46,320 nt of DNA, from NCBI GenBank assembly GCA_024691765.1, contig JAILNI010000011.1, forward strand, positions 1-46,320, given 5' to 3'. Made by a program: the position numbers and the translations under genes. Origin of the DNA: Bacteroidales bacterium. GTDB taxonomy: Bacteria > Bacteroidota > Bacteroidia > Bacteroidales > UBA932. Positions 7,239-14,473 of this stretch are shown here, in pieces. The number at the start of each line of letters is the position of its first letter. Position 1 is the stretch's first letter. Below the pieces are notes generated by a model. It saw nothing but the letters and a program-made list of their open reading frames with translations. It searched no databases and had not been told where the DNA came from.

Positions 7239-7787
7239 CTTTTCCACCAGTTCCTCCGGTGTTGCGGCCACAATAAGGCGCGAAAGGTCGTCTTCAGGGG
7301 AAAAGCCTTCCCTTACCATGTTGCGTATCAGGTCCAGGAGGGGAGTGTAGTAGCCGTCGGTATTGAGGATGGCTATCTTTCGGTCGAAGCGTCCGAGCTC
7401 TATGCCCACGAAATACGAGAAGAACTCCTCCATGGTGCCGTGGCTGCCCGGAAGAATTATGCAGACGTCGCTGAGATTCTCCATGGTCGCGATTCGCGTG
7501 CCCATGTCGGGAGTCTCTATGAAGTGCAGGCCCGGAGCGTTGAGACGCACGTCTATGCCCTTTTCGGCATAATCCTTCCTTCCCTTGAAACCGCCCGGCA
7601 TAACGCCCGTGAGGCTGCCGCCAGCTTCCAGCACGCCGTCCGCAAGAGACTTCATGGTGCCCACTCCAGCGCCGCCGAATACTACAGCAATCCCGGCCTG
7701 CGCGAGCAGCGTTCCAAGCCTGCGGGCGTTTCCGCAGTATTTGGGGTCGTTGCCGTTGGAGGAGCCGAGGTAAACCGTTGCGGTCAT
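7224..7787 (-). CDS. LOG-family protein (TIGR00730; nucleotide phosphoribohydrolase-like)
   Basis: The 187-residue protein has a Rossmann-like fold with GGAGVGTMK near residue 38 and the active-site motif PGSHGTMEEFF near 113, a variant of PGGxGTxxE with Ser-His replacing Gly-x. Characterised LOG enzymes release ribose 5-phosphate from cytokinin nucleotides or from AMP; the older label lysine decarboxylase is a misannotation. The real substrate here is unknown. The stop of the next upstream gene's neighbour is close: 4 nt separate it from the exonuclease gene, which ends at 7792, so it is probably the last gene of the dnaN operon. Its 3' end overlaps the HD hydrolase gene by 15 nt. Confidence 0.85.
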   Translation of the reverse strand: MTATVYLGSSNGNDPKYCGNARRLGTLLAQAGIAVVFGGAGVGTMKSLADGVLEAGGSLTGVMPGGFKGRKDYAEKGIDVRLNAPGLHFIETPDMGTRIATMENLSDVCIILPGSHGTMEEFFSYFVGIELGRFDRKIAILNTDGYYTPLLDLIRNMVREGFSPEDDLSRLIVAATPEELVEKLKEL

Positions 7788-7791
7788 GATG

Positions 7792-8772
7792 TCAGAAGAG
7801 TATGCCGCTTCCGCCGAACTTGTCTTTCAGGGCGTCGAGTTTCTCCCTGCTGGCCGGACCGCGGCCTGCGGCGTCGAGTTCCTTGCGGAGCCTCGAGAAC
7901 TGGGCCTTGGTGTCGAGGGTGAAGGATCCGCCGTCTATCCATGCGAAATACGACGGGTCGCTCTCGTACACCTGCTTCACGGTCTTGCCCTTGTGCTTGC
8001 CGAAGTTCACGAGTATGTGCTCGGGGGTCTTCTCCCCTGAATCGTCGTAAATCAGGTGGCCGGAAAAGTCAACGTACTTTTTGCCTGAGAAAGAACTCAT
8101 GGAATCGATGTCGTTCCTGAGCACCTGTTCGCGGTAGGGGGCGGGCTCGGCGTACATGTCGAGCTGGGCCTTGAGTACCTCGTACGTCGCTACGGTGTCG
8201 GCCTCGGCGGAGTGGGCGTTCTCGAAGTCCTTGCCACCGCAGTAGAAGCGGTAGGCGGCCCTGAGGTTGCGGGGCTCCATGGCATGGTAGATATTCTGGA
8301 CGTCCACCATCACCGGCTCGTGAAGATTGATGTCTATGGCTTCCAGGGTTGCGCGGGCCTTCTGCCTGTGCACTTCGGGGGTGTCGAAACCGCCGATGCG
8401 GCGCAGGCAGTAGCTCTTAACCCGTTCCAGCTCTTCGGAAAGCATGGGCAGGTCGAACTTGGCGGCATTGAAACCGGCCAGGTCGGAGCCGCGCAGCCAT
8501 TCAACCACTTCGGGCGCCACTTCCAGGAAACGGGGACAGCAGGTGAGCATGTCGTCAGTTATGCCGTTCACCTTGGAGGCGTCTTCGGATATGTGACGCT
8601 GGGTGTTGGTGTCGTAGTCCCAGGGGCGTATGCGCCAGGTCTTGACCTTGGGCTCGGGGTCGCCCGGGAATACTTTCACGAAACTCAGTTCGATTATGGA
8701 GTCGGTGGGAATGTTAAGGCCCGTGCTCTCTATATCGAAGAAGAGCAAGGGCCTTTTGAGATTGAGTTCCAT
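7792..8772 (-). CDS. DEDDh 3'-5' exonuclease with ExoX-like C-terminal domain
   Basis: The 326-residue protein has an N-terminal DnaQ/RNase T-type exonuclease domain with all motifs: ExoI FFDIESTGL (about 11-19), ExoII AGFNAAKFDLPML (about 98-110) and ExoIII HSAEADTVATYE (about 189-200) with the catalytic His. A second short domain contains VNFGKHKGKTVKQVYESDP near residue 255, then YFAWI, the motif found at the C-terminus of exodeoxyribonuclease X. The enzyme should degrade single-stranded or mismatched 3' ends, or act as a proofreading or repair nuclease. It follows dnaN by 10 nt on the same strand, so clamp and nuclease are co-transcribed. The RNA or DNA preference is not determined by the sequence. 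Confidence 0.88.
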   Translation of the reverse strand: MELNLKRPLLFFDIESTGLNIPTDSIIELSFVKVFPGDPEPKVKTWRIRPWDYDTNTQRHISEDASKVNGITDDMLTCCPRFLEVAPEVVEWLRGSDLAGFNAAKFDLPMLSEELERVKSYCLRRIGGFDTPEVHRQKARATLEAIDINLHEPVMVDVQNIYHAMEPRNLRAAYRFYCGGKDFENAHSAEADTVATYEVLKAQLDMYAEPAPYREQVLRNDIDSMSSFSGKKYVDFSGHLIYDDSGEKTPEHILVNFGKHKGKTVKQVYESDPSYFAWIDGGSFTLDTKAQFSRLRKELDAAGRGPASREKLDALKDKFGGSGILF

Positions 8773-8782
8773 ATTTCAGGGT

Positions 8783-9901
8783 TTATGAAACCATGATGGG
8801 CATGAGTATGCCGCACACCTTTTCGACGTCTGCTTCTTCCTCTGAGGGAACTATGAGGGCTGCACGGCGGGAGTCCGCGAACTTGAGGACTATGGTCTGG
8901 CAGTTCATGTTCGAAAGGATGTCGATGAGGAAGGAAGACTTGAACCCGATGGTGAGGTCGTCACCGGAGTAGTCGCAGGCGAGCTTCTCGTAGGCCGCAA
9001 TGGCAAAGCCGAGGTCCTGGGCGGTGAGCTCGATCTGGCCGTCCTTGAGGTCGAACTTGATGTGGTTGGAGGCCTTGTTGGCGAAGACGCTCACGCGGCG
9101 TACGGTGCTGAGCAGCTGCTCGCGGTCGATGCGGAGCACGTTGCTGTTGTTCTGCGGGATGACGTCGCGGTAGCGGGGATACTTTCCGACCACGAGGCGG
9201 CAGATCATCACGGTGTCGCCGAAGTTGAACGAAGCGCTGCTGGAGTCGAACATGACCTTCACTGCGCCGTCTTCCTTGGAAAGGTTGCTGCGGAGCACGC
9301 CCGCCGCCTTCTTGGGAAGGATGAACGATGCGGCCTCGGAGGCCTTGACGTCGGCGGTGGTGTAGCAGATGAGCTTGTGGGAGTCGGAAGCCACGAGGGT
9401 GGTGCTCTCCGGAGCGATGTCGAAGAAGATACCGTTCATTGCGGGACGCATCTCGTCGTCTGCCGTGGCATAAACGGTTCCTGCTATGCCCTCGATGAGG
9501 GATTCGGCGGGGAATACAAGGCTGAGGGCCCCGTCTTCGACGCTCTTTATCTCGGGGTAGTCCGATGCGGGGAAGTAAGGCAGCGAGGAGTTACCGTTGC
9601 TCCATTCGCATTCGAAGGACGCTTCGCCGGTGGTCTTGATGGTGACGGGCTGGTCGGGAAGAGCCTTGAAGAGGGCGATGAGCTGCCCTGCCGGAGCGGC
9701 GATGCTGCCGTCTTCCTTGGAATCCACGTTTACCACGGTGCGCAGGGTGAGATCCTGGTCCGATGCGGTGATTTCCAGTTTGTCGCCCTTGAGGACGAAG
9801 AGGAGATATTCCAGAATGGGGAGGGAAGTCTTTGCCGGAACGGCTTTCGCGACGTCCATCATGCCTTTCAGCAGTTCTGCGCTTGATACGTTGAATTCCA
9901 T
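8783..9901 (-). CDS. dnaN: DNA polymerase III beta sliding clamp
   Basis: The 372-residue protein is a typical-length DnaN with three clamp domains: MEFNVSSAELLKGMMDVAKAV at the N-terminus, PAGQLIALFKALPDQ near residue 70, and the segment YPRYRDVIPQNN near 240. It ends in the conserved cleft strand IVPSEEEADVEKVCGILMPIMVS. The protein forms the dimeric ring that tethers polymerase III and other enzymes to DNA. Here dnaN is not next to dnaA but heads an operon with the DEDDh exonuclease (10-nt gap) and the LOG gene. A TATATTTG box lies about 28 nt upstream of the ATG. Confidence 0.97.
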   Translation of the reverse strand: MEFNVSSAELLKGMMDVAKAVPAKTSLPILEYLLFVLKGDKLEITASDQDLTLRTVVNVDSKEDGSIAAPAGQLIALFKALPDQPVTIKTTGEASFECEWSNGNSSLPYFPASDYPEIKSVEDGALSLVFPAESLIEGIAGTVYATADDEMRPAMNGIFFDIAPESTTLVASDSHKLICYTTADVKASEAASFILPKKAAGVLRSNLSKEDGAVKVMFDSSSASFNFGDTVMICRLVVGKYPRYRDVIPQNNSNVLRIDREQLLSTVRRVSVFANKASNHIKFDLKDGQIELTAQDLGFAIAAYEKLACDYSGDDLTIGFKSSFLIDILSNMNCQTIVLKFADSRRAALIVPSEEEADVEKVCGILMPIMVS

Positions 9902-9929
9902 ATGTCTTAGTTCATTTTTTATCGGATTG

Positions 9930-9937
9930 CAAATATA
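9930..9937 (-). promoter_or_regulatory. -7 box of the dnaN operon
   Basis: The minus strand at 9937-9930 reads TATATTTG, predicting a leader of about 20-25 nt before the dnaN ATG. No TTTG is visible at -33. Confidence 0.6.
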
Positions 9938-9959
9938 CCTATTTAATTTTAGAATTTGG

Positions 9960-10021
9960 CATATCTTTTGATTTTTTGTTCCCCTTCGGAAAGAAAAACA
10001 AAGATTTTCGCAAAAGATATG
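9960..10021. repeat. 11-bp perfect inverted repeat including the htrA start codon
   Basis: CATATCTTTTG (9960-9970) and CAAAAGATATG (10011-10021) are exact reverse complements 40 bp apart, and the right arm contains the htrA ATG. The loop itself has a weaker inner inverted repeat, TTTTTTGTTCC against GGAAAGAAAAA. The left arm resembles a -7 box with one extra base (TATCTTTTG). It could be an operator, a promoter, or a structure hiding the start codon. Confidence 0.6.
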
Positions 10022-11434
10022 AAACAGAGTGTATTAACTACCATCCTCTCAGTGGCTTGCAGCGCCCTCGCAGCTGTGGTCGTAGTGAAGGCTTCGGCTC
10101 CCAAGGCTACGGCGGCCGCGCCTACCACAACCTATTCGATAGACGGTTCCGCATACCGCACTGTCAATCTGTCAGAAACTGACTATCCCGATTTCACCTA
10201 TGCCGCCGAATCCGCAGTGGATGCGGTGGTTTTCGTGAAAGTGACCGTCAAGACCACGCAGCAGTACAACATCGACCCGCTTTTCCGCTATTTCTTCGGA
10301 ATCCCCGAGAACCAGGAACGCGAACAGCAGGGCAGCGGCAGCGGCGTAATCATACGTCAGGACGGCTACATAGTCACGAATAACCATGTGGTGCAGGGAG
10401 CCACCAAGATAGAGGTTACCCTGAACAACAACAAGACCTACCCCGCCACCGTGATTGGTACCGATCCCGTCACTGACGTGGCCCTCATCAAGATAGAGGC
10501 CGACGGCCTGCCCATCGTTCCCTTCGGCGACAGCGACAACCTCCGCCTGGGCGAATGGGTGCTGGCGATAGGCTCTCCTCTGGGCGAACAGCTCAAGGGC
10601 ACCATCACCGCCGGCATCGTTTCGGCCAAGGGGCGCAGCATGCCCAACTACAGCGGCGAATTCAAGATTGAGTCCTTCATCCAGACGGATGCAGCCGTTA
10701 ATCCCGGCAACTCGGGCGGCGCCCTCGTGAACAAGAAGGGAGAACTAGTCGGAATCAATACCGCAATAGTCTCGCAGACAGGCGCTTACAGCGGTTATTC
10801 CTTCGCCGTGCCGTCGAATATGGTGAAGAAGGTCGTGGGCGACCTCATCGATTTCGGCAGCGTGAAGCGCGCGATGCTGGGAATTACCGGCGGAACCGTG
10901 AACGACGAGATAGCCTCGAAGAAGAAGCTCCCGTCGCCGTCCGGAGTGTATGTGAACGAGGTGACCAAGGGCGGAGCGGCGGACAAGGCTGGAGTCAAGG
11001 CCGAGGACGTCATCGTAGAGCTTGGCGGAGTGAAAACAGCAACCATGCCTGAGCTACAGGCCAAGGTGAATTCCTTCCATCCCGGCGACAAGTCCACCAT
11101 AAAGGTGATCCGTGACGGCAAGACTCTCGAGCTGTCCGTTACCTTCCAGGATGGCAACATAGAGAACGGAACGGTCGGCAGCGACGGCACCGTGGCCTTC
11201 TACGGAGCCCAGCTGAAGGCGGTCGAAGGGGGAGTGGAGATAGTGTCTGCCGGCAACGGAAAGGTGGCTGCGGCTGGCGGCGAAGACGGCTTCATCATCC
11301 GTTTCGTGAACGACCAGAAGGTGTCTAAGCCCCAGGATGTCATCGACATAGCCAAGAAGAGCAAACGCTCCATTTTCATAGAGGGCGTCACCAAGACCGG
11401 CCGTCCCGGGTACTTCGGCTTCGGTAAGGACTGA
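10019..11434 (+). CDS. htrA: Do/HtrA-family periplasmic serine protease
   Basis: The 471-residue protein has an N-terminal signal sequence or anchor (about residues 5-24), a trypsin-like domain and two PDZ domains. The catalytic triad is visible: His123 in TNNHVV, Asp153 in TDVALIK and Ser232 in GNSGGAL. PDZ1 spans about 285-380, with GVYVNEVTKGGAADKAGVK, and PDZ2 about 400-470. HtrA proteases degrade or refold damaged envelope proteins. I chose ATG 10019 over an in-frame upstream ATG at 9956 because it gives a clean signal peptide. The start lies within an 11-bp inverted repeat, which suggests regulated expression. A hairpin at 11457-11489 follows the stop. rpoD is the next gene on the strand. 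Confidence 0.94.
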   Translation: MKQSVLTTILSVACSALAAVVVVKASAPKATAAAPTTTYSIDGSAYRTVNLSETDYPDFTYAAESAVDAVVFVKVTVKTTQQYNIDPLFRYFFGIPENQEREQQGSGSGVIIRQDGYIVTNNHVVQGATKIEVTLNNNKTYPATVIGTDPVTDVALIKIEADGLPIVPFGDSDNLRLGEWVLAIGSPLGEQLKGTITAGIVSAKGRSMPNYSGEFKIESFIQTDAAVNPGNSGGALVNKKGELVGINTAIVSQTGAYSGYSFAVPSNMVKKVVGDLIDFGSVKRAMLGITGGTVNDEIASKKKLPSPSGVYVNEVTKGGAADKAGVKAEDVIVELGGVKTATMPELQAKVNSFHPGDKSTIKVIRDGKTLELSVTFQDGNIENGTVGSDGTVAFYGAQLKAVEGGVEIVSAGNGKVAAAGGEDGFIIRFVNDQKVSKPQDVIDIAKKSKRSIFIEGVTKTGRPGYFGFGKD

Positions 11435-11456
11435 TGTCTTGAAACTTTTCAGGAAA

Positions 11457-11489
11457 AATCCCGTGCAAGAATGAAACTTGTGCGGGATT
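11457..11489 (+). terminator. Hairpin between htrA and rpoD
   Basis: AATCCCGTGCAAG (11457-11469) pairs with CTTGTGCGGGATT (11477-11489) over 13 positions, two of them G-U, with a 7-nt loop. It lies 22 nt after the htrA stop. Only TGTT follows, so termination may be weak or factor-assisted. It ends 19 nt before rpoD and could also affect rpoD expression. Confidence 0.6.
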
Positions 11490-11508
11490 GTTCCGTATAT
11501 ATGGGTGT

Positions 11509-12369
11509 ATGAGACAACTTAAGATTACAAAAAGCATCACCAACCGTGAGAGCGCATCCCTGGACAAATACCTCCAGGAGATAGGCCGCGAGGAGCTCGT
11601 CAGCCCCGAGGAAGAGGTTGAACTGGCACAGCGCATACGCAAGGGCGACCAGGAAGCCCTGGAAAAGCTTACACGTGCGAACCTGCGCTTCGTCGTTTCC
11701 GTTGCAAAGCAGTATCAGAACCAGGGACTCAGCCTTCCCGACCTTATCAATGAAGGCAATCTCGGCCTCATCAAGGCGGCTGAGAAGTTCGATGAGACCC
11801 GCGGTTTCAAGTTCATATCCTATGCCGTGTGGTGGATACGCCAGAGCATACTCCAGGCCCTTGCCGAGCAGAGCCGTATAGTCAGGCTCCCTCTCAACCA
11901 GGTGGGTTCGCTTAACAAGATAAACAAGGCCCTGGGTAAGTTCGAGCAGGAGCATGAGCGCCAGCCTTCAACCGAGGAACTGGCAGAGATGATAGACATC
12001 CCGCAGGACAAGATAGCCGACACGATGCGCGTCAGCGGCCGCCACGTGAGCGTGGACGCTCCCTTCGTGGAAGGCGAAGACAACTCGCTTCTTGACGTGC
12101 TGCCCAACGACGACAGCCCGATGGCGGACAAGGGTCTCACCAACGAGAGCCTCAGCATAGAGATAGAGCGCGCCCTGCAGATACTCACTCCCCGGGAAAG
12201 GGAAATCATCAAGAGTTTCTTCGGCATAGGCTGCCAGGAGATGACTCTCGAAGAGATAGGTGAGAACCTCGACCTCACCCGCGAGCGTGTCCGCCAGATA
12301 AAGGAGAAGGCCATACGCAAACTCAAGAAGCCGTCGGCCTCCAAACTTCTCAAGAGCTATCTGGGATAA
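11509..12369 (+). CDS. rpoD: Primary RNA polymerase sigma factor (sigma-ABfr type)
   Basis: The 286-residue protein is the short, group-1 sigma factor characteristic of Bacteroidota. It starts [20 protein letters not shown], nearly as in Bacteroides fragilis. Region 2 contains [36 protein letters not shown] and the -10-reading stretch [13 protein letters not shown]. Region 3 follows, then region 4 with [21 protein letters not shown]. It recognises the TTTG/TAnnTTTG promoters seen through this window. I chose ATG 11509 over an in-frame start at 11488 because of family conservation. The stop abuts the argS ATG with no gap (TAA then ATG), so the two genes are co-translated or co-transcribed. Confidence 0.97.
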   Translation: MRQLKITKSITNRESASLDKYLQEIGREELVSPEEEVELAQRIRKGDQEALEKLTRANLRFVVSVAKQYQNQGLSLPDLINEGNLGLIKAAEKFDETRGFKFISYAVWWIRQSILQALAEQSRIVRLPLNQVGSLNKINKALGKFEQEHERQPSTEELAEMIDIPQDKIADTMRVSGRHVSVDAPFVEGEDNSLLDVLPNDDSPMADKGLTNESLSIEIERALQILTPREREIIKSFFGIGCQEMTLEEIGENLDLTRERVRQIKEKAIRKLKKPSASKLLKSYLG

Positions 12370-14097
12370 ATGACTGCGGAACAGTTCCTTGCCTCCAGGG
12401 CTTCAGAAGCCGTAAAGGCTCTCTACGGGGCTGACATCGCCCCGGAATCCGTACAGGTTCAGGTTACCCGCAAGGAGTTTGAAGGGGATTATACCATAGT
12501 GGTATTCCCCTTTCTCCGCATTTCGCATGCATCTCCCGACGCAACCGCTGCGGCACTGGGCGACTGGCTCAAGGAAAACTGCCCCGAAGTCGCATCCTAC
12601 GGCTGCGTTAAGGGTTTCCTTAACCTTACGCTGAGCAACCTGTTCTGGCGGGAGAGCTTCAGGGATATCGCATCCGCGAAGGATTACGGCGTGCTCCCAT
12701 CCACAGGCAGGACCGTGATGGTGGAGTTCTCGTCTCCCAACACCAATAAGCCCCTGCATCTCGGGCATGTGAGGAACAACCTTCTCGGCGATTCTGTGAG
12801 CCGTCTGCTCAAGGCCGCCGGCAACGAGGTGATCAAATGCACCCTTGTCAACGACCGCGGCGTACACATCTGCAAAAGCATGTACGCCTGGCAGAAATGC
12901 ATGAACGGGGCTACCCCCGAATCCACCGGCATCAAGGGCGACCATCTCGTGGGCGACTGTTACGTGGCATATTCGAAGCTCGAGAAGGAAGATCCTTCCG
13001 TGAACGAAAAGGTGCACGACATGCTGGTGAAGTGGGAAGAGGGCGACCCGGAAGTGCGCGGCCTCTGGGAGATGATGAACGGCTGGGTGTTCGCCGGATT
13101 CGACGAGACTTACAAAGCCCTTGGAATCAGTTTCGACCAGGTTTATTACGAGCACGACACCTACCTTCTCGGCAAAAGCCTCGTACAGAAGGGCCTCGAC
13201 ATGGGGGTTTTCGTGAAAGACCCCGACGGCAGCGTCTGGTGCGACCTTACCGCCGACGGACTCGACCGTAAGCTGCTTCTTCGCAGCGACGGCACTTCGG
13301 TTTACATGACCCAGGACCTCGGAACGGCCGAGCAGCGTTTCGCGAAGAACCATCTGGATTCCCACATCTACGTGGTGGGAGACGAACAGAACTACCATTT
13401 CCAGGTGCTCAAGCTCGTGCTCGCCAAGCTCGGATTCCCGTGGGCCGACCAGATTTACCACCTCTCATACGGCATGGTGGAACTCCCCGAGGGCAAGATG
13501 AAGAGCCGCGAGGGTACCGTCGTGGACGCTGACGACCTTATCGCCAGCATGAAGGAGGAGGCTCGCAGCGTTTCCGAAGAAAGCGGTAAACTTGCGGACA
13601 TTCCGGCGCAGGAGCGTGAGAAACTCTATTCCGTCATCGGCCTTGGAGCCCTCAAATATTTCATACTCAAGGTGGATCCCAAGAAGACCATGCTCTTCAA
13701 TCCACGCGAGAGCATAGATTTCAACGGCAACACCGGCCCGTTCATCCAGTACACCCACGCCCGTATCTGCAGCATACTCCGCAAGGCGGCTGAGCAGGGG
13801 CTTGAGGCAAAAACGAACGATGCCGCCCTGAATCCCAAGGAAATACGTCTGGTGCAGATACTCGCTTCCTATCCCCAGAAGGTTGCGGAAGCGGCTGAAG
13901 GCCTGTCGCCTGCAATCATTGCGAACTGGTGTTACGACCTTGCCAAGGAATTCAACCAGTATTACCATGATACTCAGATACTCAGGGAGGAAGATGGGGC
14001 CGTCCGCAGCCAGAGATTAGCGTTGCTGAAGAGTATTTCGGAAGTGCTGCGCTCGGGCATGGGACTCCTGGGAATAGAATTGCCCGACAGAATGTAA
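12370..14097 (+). CDS. argS: Arginyl-tRNA synthetase
   Basis: The 575-residue class I synthetase charges tRNA-Arg. Visible parts are the N-terminal Arg-S additional domain (about 1-90), the HIGH signature as LHLGHVRNN (His near residue 130), and a KMSKS-like KMKSREGTVVDADDLI near 377. The C-terminal DALR anticodon-binding domain contains NGNTGPFIQYTHARICSI (about 455-472). Length is usual for the family. It follows rpoD with no spacer, so it shares that transcript. Confidence 0.97.
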   Translation: MTAEQFLASRASEAVKALYGADIAPESVQVQVTRKEFEGDYTIVVFPFLRISHASPDATAAALGDWLKENCPEVASYGCVKGFLNLTLSNLFWRESFRDIASAKDYGVLPSTGRTVMVEFSSPNTNKPLHLGHVRNNLLGDSVSRLLKAAGNEVIKCTLVNDRGVHICKSMYAWQKCMNGATPESTGIKGDHLVGDCYVAYSKLEKEDPSVNEKVHDMLVKWEEGDPEVRGLWEMMNGWVFAGFDETYKALGISFDQVYYEHDTYLLGKSLVQKGLDMGVFVKDPDGSVWCDLTADGLDRKLLLRSDGTSVYMTQDLGTAEQRFAKNHLDSHIYVVGDEQNYHFQVLKLVLAKLGFPWADQIYHLSYGMVELPEGKMKSREGTVVDADDLIASMKEEARSVSEESGKLADIPAQEREKLYSVIGLGALKYFILKVDPKKTMLFNPRESIDFNGNTGPFIQYTHARICSILRKAAEQGLEAKTNDAALNPKEIRLVQILASYPQKVAEAAEGLSPAIIANWCYDLAKEFNQYYHDTQILREEDGAVRSQRLALLKSISEVLRSGMGLLGIELPDRM

Positions 14098-14113
14098 GAT
14101 TTTTTTTGAAATT

Positions 14114-14473
14114 ATGGATAAGAAAAGGCACGTTGTAAGCTATGAAAACATGTCGCAGGAACTCCTTGCGGCCTTTAACGAAAAATATCCCCACGGATAT
14201 CAGGATTTCTTCGACGACCTGGTGAAGTACCCGAAGCCGGACGGCTCGTCGTTCTTTGCCGTAACGGTGGAAATCCCCGACGCCATATATCTTGTAAAGA
14301 TTCAGGTCAAGACCGACGACGCTGAGGATATAGAGCGTTGGCTCGAGGGGGAGGAAGACGCCGAGAACCGTCAGGTTTCCGGTGCCGGCCCGGATAGCGA
14401 GCCCGAAGACAACACTCTTCCCGACGACAATATCTCTCAGTACGGCTCCGACGACGATGGCGGAGAAGACTAA
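14114..14473 (+). CDS. Small acidic conserved protein of unknown function
   Basis: The 119-residue protein has an N-terminal folded part (about 1-75) with MDKKRHVVSYENMSQELLAA, YPHGYQDF and a beta-rich FFAVTVEIPDAIYLVKIQVK. A disordered, strongly acidic tail follows (about 76-119, rich in Asp and Glu, ending GSDDDGGED). I recognise similar short proteins in other Bacteroidales, where they have no assigned function. The ATG lies 16 nt after argS. The 3' end overlaps the CLC channel gene by 17 nt, so translation of the two is probably coupled. The acidic tail may mediate binding to a basic partner or ions; that is speculation. Confidence 0.7.
   Translation: MDKKRHVVSYENMSQELLAAFNEKYPHGYQDFFDDLVKYPKPDGSSFFAVTVEIPDAIYLVKIQVKTDDAEDIERWLEGEEDAENRQVSGAGPDSEPEDNTLPDDNISQYGSDDDGGED

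Noticed and set aside
12403..13461. 352-codon minus-strand frame opposite argS
   Set aside because: Shadow of a conserved synthetase; composition rich in Val, His and Glu, as expected from antisense of this codon usage.
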